9,537 nt of DNA from Candidatus Odyssella thessalonicensis (GTDB taxonomy: Bacteria > Pseudomonadota > Alphaproteobacteria > Bin65). This document shows, piece by piece, positions 6,488 through 9,537 of this stretch. Each line of letters opens with the position of its first letter. Within the stretch, counting starts at the first letter, position 1. The notes under the pieces were generated by a model. It was given only the letters and a program-made list of their open reading frames with translations, had not been told where the DNA came from and ran no database searches. The translations under genes were made by a program, and so were the position numbers. The stretch lies in the NCBI GenBank assembly GCA_005240015.1, contig SBBV01000589.1:1-9537 (forward strand), given 5' to 3'.

Positions 6488-7315
6488 CTATTGCGCGGTC
6501 CAGCCGCCCTCGACCGGCAGCGCAGCGCCGGTGATCGAGGCCGCCGCGTTGGTGGCGAGGAAGACGGTCAGCGCCCCGATCTCCTCGACCGTGGTGAAGC
6601 GCTTGTTGGGCTGCTTGGCGAGCAGCACCTCGCGCACGACGCGCTCACGCGGCAGGTTGTGCGACTTCGCCTGGTCCTCGATCTGCTGCTCGACCAGCGG
6701 CGTCCAGACATAGCCAGGGCAAATCGCGTTGACGGTGATGCCGCTCTCGGCCGTCTCGAGCGCCACCACCTTGGTCAAGCCGACGATGCCGTGCTTGGCG
6801 GATACGTAGGCGGCTTTGAACGGCGAAGCGATGAGGCCGTGCGCCGACGCGATGTTGACGATGCGGCCGAAGCCGCGCGCCTTCATTCCGGGCAGCACGG
6901 CCTTGATCGCGTGGAACGCGGCGGAGAGGTTGATCGCGAGGATCGCGTCCCACTTCGCCTCGGGAAAGCTCTCGACCGGCGCCACGTGCTGGATGCCGGC
7001 ATTGTTGACGAGGATGTCGACCGCGCCGAGCTCGCGCTCGGCCCGTTCCACGAGGTTGCGGATCGCGTCGGGCTTGGTCATGTCGGCGCCGTCGTAGCCG
7101 ACCTTCACCTTGAACGCGCTAGCGAGCTCGGAGCGGGTCGCCTCGACCGCGTCGGCCGCGCCCAGGCCGTTCAGCATCACGTTGGCGCCGGCGGCGGCGA
7201 GCGCCTTGGCGATGCCGAGGCCGATACCGCTGGTGGAGCCGGTCACGACGGCGCTCTTGCCGTAGAGGCTCGGACGCGCAGTGGTTGCGGCGGCGCGGGG
7301 ATCGAAGGTGTCCAT
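6488..7315 (-). CDS. bdhA: D-3-hydroxybutyrate dehydrogenase (SDR family)
   Basis: 275 residues, slightly longer than the usual roughly 260 because of a 15-residue polar N-terminal lead. The enzyme interconverts D-3-hydroxybutyrate and acetoacetate with NAD, in PHB and ketone-body breakdown in the cytosol. Classical SDR features: TGSTSGIGLG at 25-34 for NAD, NNAG at 104-107, and the catalytic set Ser157, Tyr170, Lys174 (YVSAK). Residues specific to hydroxybutyrate dehydrogenases are also present at the expected spacing: Gln109 in NNAGIQH, His159 in SAHGL, Lys167 three before the Tyr, and the closing EGGWTAQ. This separates it from generic oxoacyl reductases. ATG 7315 has GGAG nine bases upstream. 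It is the first gene of the minus-strand set and diverges from the LysR-like gene, whose intergenic region holds a T-N11-A dyad. Confidence 0.92.
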   Translation of the reverse strand: MDTFDPRAAATTARPSLYGKSAVVTGSTSGIGLGIAKALAAAGANVMLNGLGAADAVEATRSELASAFKVKVGYDGADMTKPDAIRNLVERAERELGAVDILVNNAGIQHVAPVESFPEAKWDAILAINLSAAFHAIKAVLPGMKARGFGRIVNIASAHGLIASPFKAAYVSAKHGIVGLTKVVALETAESGITVNAICPGYVWTPLVEQQIEDQAKSHNLPRERVVREVLLAKQPNKRFTTVEEIGALTVFLATNAAASITGAALPVEGGWTAQ

Positions 7316-7394
7316 GAGCGTTTTCTCCGCAGGGCGATCTCTGTACGCCGCGGACTATGCGGAAGATCACGCCAGCCCTCTAATGCCGAGTGTT

Positions 7395-7407
7395 TATCGA
7401 ATCGATA
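7395..7407. promoter_or_regulatory. Candidate LysR box (T-N11-A dyad) upstream of bdhA
   Basis: TATCGAATCGATA is a perfect 13-base odd palindrome: TATCGA, a single A, TCGATA. It has exactly the T-N11-A form known for LysR-type operator sites. It lies 80-92 bases upstream of the bdhA start codon and a similar distance upstream of the LysR-like gene, the classical place for a LysR regulator to act on divergent genes. I could not identify convincing -35/-10 boxes on either strand, so the position relative to a promoter is unknown. Confidence 0.5.
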
Positions 7408-7463
7408 GGGCCCGTGGCCCGCTCACGTGCGCGTCACGCGGCGGTCCGCAGGCGTATCGAAAC

Positions 7464-7480
7464 CATGCCGGAACGGCATG
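7464..7480. promoter_or_regulatory. 17-base perfect dyad CATGCCG-GAA-CGGCATG
   Basis: CATGCCGGAACGGCATG has seven-base perfect arms around a three-base centre. Its last three bases are the ATG at 7478, a candidate start of the LysR-like gene. In DNA it could be an operator for autoregulation; in RNA it would place the start codon in a stem. It is separate from the T-N11-A dyad 57 bases to the left. Confidence 0.4.
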
Positions 7481-8236
7481 AGTCGCGCGGCGCGCGAAAC
7501 TCTAGCGTGGGCTTCGACACAAGACGGGGCCGCCGATGAACGGGACTTGCGCCGCATGCCCTCGCCGCCTGATGCCGCCGTGCCTGCCGTAGAACACAAG
7601 AAATCGATCGAGGACTACATCGGGGCGCGGCCGCTGCGCGTCGGCATCATGTGCACGATCGGGCCGCTGCGCTTCACGCCCTTTCTTTCGAAGCTGCGCA
7701 TGGATTATCCGGGACTGCGGCTTTCCGTCGCCGAAGGCACGCCGGCACGGCTCGGCGCGCTGCTCGACGCGGGCGCGCTCGACCTCGCCGTCATGGCCGA
7801 GCCCGAGCCGTTTCCGCCGCGCTGGAAGGCCGCGGTGCTGTACCGCGAGCGTTTCGTGGTGGCGCTGCCCCCGGGGCACAAGTTCGCCGCGCGCAAGGCG
7901 GTGCGGCTCCAGGACATGCACGGGCAGGACTACGTCTCGCGCGCGAGCTGCGAGATGGCGCCGCTGATCGACGGGCTCTTGGCCGCGGCCGGGATCGCGT
8001 TGAACGTCGTCTTCGCGAGCGAGCGCGAGGAATGGGTGCAGACCATGATCGTTGCCGGCGCCGGCATCGCCTGCATGCCCGAGCACGCGCCGCTGCTCCC
8101 CGGCCTCACGCTGCGCCCGATGACCGAGCCCGAGATCGTGCGCGAGATCGCGCTGGTCACGCCCGCCGGCCGCGCGCTCTCGCCGGCTGCGAATACCTTC
8201 CGCCACGCGATCACGGCTTATGATTGGGCGCTGTGA
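7478..8236 (+). CDS. LysR-type effector-binding domain protein lacking the DNA-binding domain
   Basis: 252 residues from ATG 7478. From PLRVGI (base 7630 onward) to the end it is a complete LysR substrate-binding domain: IGPLRFTPFL, EGTPARL, LYRERFVVALPPGHKFA, SEREEWVQTMI and EPEIVREIALVT. By eye, about half of some 195 aligned residues are identical to the effector domain of the full regulator at 8448-9326. The winged helix-turn-helix, normally the first 60 or so residues, is absent; only a possible end of the linker helix (VEHKKSIEDYIGA) precedes the domain, and no remnant appears in other upstream frames. The start is unsure: GTG 7427, ATG 7478 and ATG 7556 are in frame, and third-position G/C rises only after about 7556. 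The intact frame and strong coding bias speak against a decaying pseudogene. It might bind the same ligand or pair with the full-length regulator; that is inference. Confidence 0.75.
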   Translation: MSRAARETLAWASTQDGAADERDLRRMPSPPDAAVPAVEHKKSIEDYIGARPLRVGIMCTIGPLRFTPFLSKLRMDYPGLRLSVAEGTPARLGALLDAGALDLAVMAEPEPFPPRWKAAVLYRERFVVALPPGHKFAARKAVRLQDMHGQDYVSRASCEMAPLIDGLLAAAGIALNVVFASEREEWVQTMIVAGAGIACMPEHAPLLPGLTLRPMTEPEIVREIALVTPAGRALSPAANTFRHAITAYDWAL

Positions 8237-8261
8237 GAGTTTGGAGTTGCCTACCCAGTAT

Positions 8262-8378
8262 TGTCGTCCCCGCCGAAGCGGCGCGAAAGTGGGGACCCAC
8301 GCTGGATGCCCTGCGTGGCGTTCGAAGCTTCGCGTGGTGGCAATGCCGCTTGGGGTCCCCGCTTTCGCGGGAACGACA
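8262..8378. repeat. Paired inverted repeat (TCGTTCCCGCGAAAGCGGGGA family)
   Basis: The right arm at 8350-8378 contains GGTCCCCGCTTTCGCGGGAA and then CGACA. The left arm at 8262-8299 is its reverse complement with few changes, except for an extra 11 bases GCCGAAGCGGC after TGTCGTCCCC. The extra piece is itself a small hairpin (GCCG-AAG-CGGC). The arms are also palindromic inside (CCCGC-GAAA-GCGGG type). The spacer holds another dyad, TTCGAAGCTTCG-like at 8321-8331. This is a widespread type of alphaproteobacterial palindromic repeat. It occupies most of the 211-base gap between the two LysR-type genes, so it may end transcription of the first and separate their expression. Confidence 0.8.
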
Positions 8379-8447
8379 AGTGTGATGACGAGGAATCAAA
8401 TCGTCCACTAAGTTGCGCGCAGCGTCGGAGGAAAAGGGGGAACGGCC

Positions 8448-9326
8448 ATGGAGATGCATCAGATCCGCTACTTCCTCGCCGTGGCGGAGACGCTCAACTT
8501 CACCAAGGCCGCCGAGCGGTGCCATGTGACGCAGCCGGCGCTCTCGCGCGCGATCCAGCAGCTCGAAGCCGAGGTGGGCGGCCTTCTGCTTCGCCGCGAA
8601 CGCACGCTGACGCATCTGACCGACCTCGGCCGCCTGATGCGGCCCTATCTCGAGCAGATCCTGCGCCAGGCCGAAGAGGCGAAGCAGCAGGCCAAGGGCT
8701 TTTTGAAGCTCGAGCAGGCGGAGCTGCGCCTGGGCGTGCTCAACAGCATCGGCCCGCTCAACTTCACGAGCTTTCTCGGCAGCTTCCATCACCGCCATCC
8801 CGGGATCCGCCTCGTGATCACCGAGGGCTCGCCGCAACGCCTCGTCGAGCTCATGCAGCAGGGCGAGCTCGAGGTCGCGATCATGGCGCAGCCGGTGGCG
8901 TTCCCCGAGCGGTTCCATGTCGAGCCGCTCTACACCGAGCGCTTCATGGTGGCGTTCCCGCCCGGCCACAAATTCGCGAAGCTTGACGGCATCCGCCCGG
9001 CCGACATGAACGGCCAGGCCTATGTGCGCCGGCTCGCCTGCGAGTACCGCGCCTATATCGCGGACACGCTGACCAGCAAGGGTGCCAAGTACGAGGTGAG
9101 CTATCAGAGCGAGCGCGAGGACTGGGTGCAGACGATGATCATGGCGGGCTTGGGCGTCACCAGCATGCCGGAATATTCGCCCGTGCTGCCCGGCCTGATG
9201 ACGCGCCCCTACATCGAGCCCGAGATCAAGCGCGAGGTCTCGCTCGTCACGGTCGGCGGCCGGCGCCACAGTCCGGCGCTCGCCGCCTTCGTCAAGGCGG
9301 TAAAGGCGTTCGCGTGGCCGAAATGA
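8448..9326 (+). CDS. LysR-type transcriptional regulator (full length)
   Basis: 292 residues, normal for the family. The N-terminal winged helix-turn-helix is intact: MHQIRYFLAVAETLNFTKAA from residue 3, recognition region CHVTQPALSRAIQQLE (25-40), and wing residues RRERTLTHLTDLG (49-61). A linker helix rich in Gln and Glu follows (about 62-90), then the effector-binding domain from LRLGV (94-98) to the end. The ligand is unknown. Such proteins act as dimers or tetramers in the cytoplasm, often on a neighbouring or divergent gene. ATG 8448 has GGGGG at seven bases, plus GGAGG further up; ATG 8454 is a less well spaced alternative. Its effector domain is a clear paralogue of the one at 7478-8236. 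The T-N11-A dyad upstream of bdhA is the nearest candidate target, which is inference. Confidence 0.92.
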   Translation: MEMHQIRYFLAVAETLNFTKAAERCHVTQPALSRAIQQLEAEVGGLLLRRERTLTHLTDLGRLMRPYLEQILRQAEEAKQQAKGFLKLEQAELRLGVLNSIGPLNFTSFLGSFHHRHPGIRLVITEGSPQRLVELMQQGELEVAIMAQPVAFPERFHVEPLYTERFMVAFPPGHKFAKLDGIRPADMNGQAYVRRLACEYRAYIADTLTSKGAKYEVSYQSEREDWVQTMIMAGLGVTSMPEYSPVLPGLMTRPYIEPEIKREVSLVTVGGRRHSPALAAFVKAVKAFAWPK

Positions 9327-9328
9327 GC

Positions 9329-9346
9329 CGCGCTCCGGCGAGCGCG
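9329..9346 (+). terminator. Stem-loop just after the LysR stop codon
   Basis: CGCGCTC-CGGC-GAGCGCG forms a perfect seven-base stem with a four-base loop, starting two bases after the stop codon of the LysR regulator. No T-run follows, so it would be an atypical intrinsic terminator; it may only protect the mRNA end. Confidence 0.4.
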
Positions 9347-9406
9347 CACTGGATCGAGCGCGCGCAATCGCATAGCCTCTCATGCACCCTTGAAGGAGCA
9401 TCTCGC

Positions 9407-9537
9407 ATGCGCGTGCCCGCTGTCGTTCTCGTCTTCGCCGTCCTCATCGCCGGCGCCACCGATGCGTGGTCGCAGGCATGGCAGCGTTTCTCGCCGCCCG
9501 ACGGCAGTTTCACGGTTCAGATCAGGGGGGCGCCGGA
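9407..9537 (+). CDS. Exported protein of unknown function, N-terminal part (partial)
   Basis: The right edge cuts this gene after 43 codons. The start ATG 9407 is well supported by AAGGAG (9393-9398) about eight bases upstream. The protein begins MRVPAVVLVFAVLIAG, a short basic n-region and hydrophobic core of a Sec signal peptide, with likely cleavage after a small residue near ATDAWSQA (17-24). The mature part begins WQRFSPPDGSFTVQIRGAP, a pattern seen at the start of small periplasmic proteins of unknown function (F-P-P-D-G-x-F-x-V). The ORF is read on the plus strand behind the LysR regulator with its own ribosome site. Function and full length cannot be seen. Confidence 0.7.
   Translation, partial: MRVPAVVLVFAVLIAGATDAWSQAWQRFSPPDGSFTVQIRGAP

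Noticed and set aside
7355..7375. Sigma-54-like site upstream of bdhA (TGGCGTGATCTTCCGCA on the minus strand)
   Set aside because: The GG and GC elements are one base too far apart for the strict -24/-12 spacing.
5321..7408. Plus-strand open frame of 695 codons across the patatin and bdhA genes
   Set aside because: It is antisense to two clearly recognised genes and shows the same charged low-complexity composition as other shadows.
7316..7555. Frameshifted helix-turn-helix remnant in front of the LysR effector domain
   Set aside because: I read the plus-strand frames for the typical FxxVAE, FTxAA and PALSRxIxxLE patterns and found none, so the domain appears missing rather than shifted.
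8387..8405. GACGA-N9-TCGTC dyad upstream of the full LysR gene as an operator
   Set aside because: Arms are only five bases and the spacing does not fit a clear LysR box; too weak to list as a site.
8211..9401. Minus-strand open frame of 396 codons opposite the LysR regulator
   Set aside because: Shadow of the regulator; it also runs through the intergenic repeat, as expected for a chance GC-rich frame.
1..9537. CRISPR array, tRNA, rRNA, insertion sequence or phage genes
   Set aside because: No regularly spaced direct repeats, no tRNA- or rRNA-like sequence and no transposase or phage protein were seen on either strand.

Overview
The window looks like a chromosomal segment of a high-GC alphaproteobacterium. 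This rests on the strong G/C preference at third codon positions, the gene content (a D-3-hydroxybutyrate dehydrogenase of the PHB cycle, a DUF350 membrane protein, a GT87 membrane protein, a cobB end) and the palindromic intergenic repeats of kinds common in soil alphaproteobacteria such as Hyphomicrobiales. I cannot name a genus from sequence alone. It reads mostly as core/housekeeping DNA. I see no transposase, integrase, phage gene, tRNA, rRNA or CRISPR array.

Layout, left to right. (1) 1-239: C-terminal end of a cobyrinate a,c-diamide synthase (cobB), plus strand. (2) 245-652: a four-helix DUF350 membrane protein on the minus strand, converging on cobB with a 5-base gap. (3) 773-2311: a GH3-family acyl-adenylate enzyme, plus strand, divergent from DUF350 across a 120-base region holding a perfect dyad. 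(4) 2483-3706: a GT87-type polytopic membrane glycosyltransferase. (5) 7315 down to 3753: a tight minus-strand gene set bdhA > patatin-like hydrolase > 63-residue membrane protein > type II NADH dehydrogenase, with gaps of 24, 13 and 7 bases. (6) About 7478-8236: a LysR-type effector domain that has lost its DNA-binding half, divergent from bdhA. (7) 8448-9326: a complete LysR-type regulator whose effector domain is about half identical to it. (8) From 9407: the start of an exported protein that runs off the window.

The minus-strand set suggests a route from stored or external 3-hydroxybutyrate to the respiratory chain. The patatin hydrolase may release monomers or fatty acids, BdhA makes acetoacetate and NADH, and NDH-2 passes the NADH electrons to quinone. 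The classes of BdhA and NDH-2 are clear. The patatin substrate and the small protein's role are inference. The adjoining LysR pair and a textbook T-N11-A dyad (7395-7407) in the bdhA/LysR intergenic region suggest LysR control.

Three different paired inverted repeats sit at gene ends or between genes (2308-2408, 3642-3737, 8262-8378). Two of them reach into coding sequence: the GH3 stop codon lies in a repeat arm, and the last 20 or so residues of the GT87 protein are repeat-encoded. The most unusual gene-level observation is the tandem LysR pair in which one copy has no DNA-binding domain.
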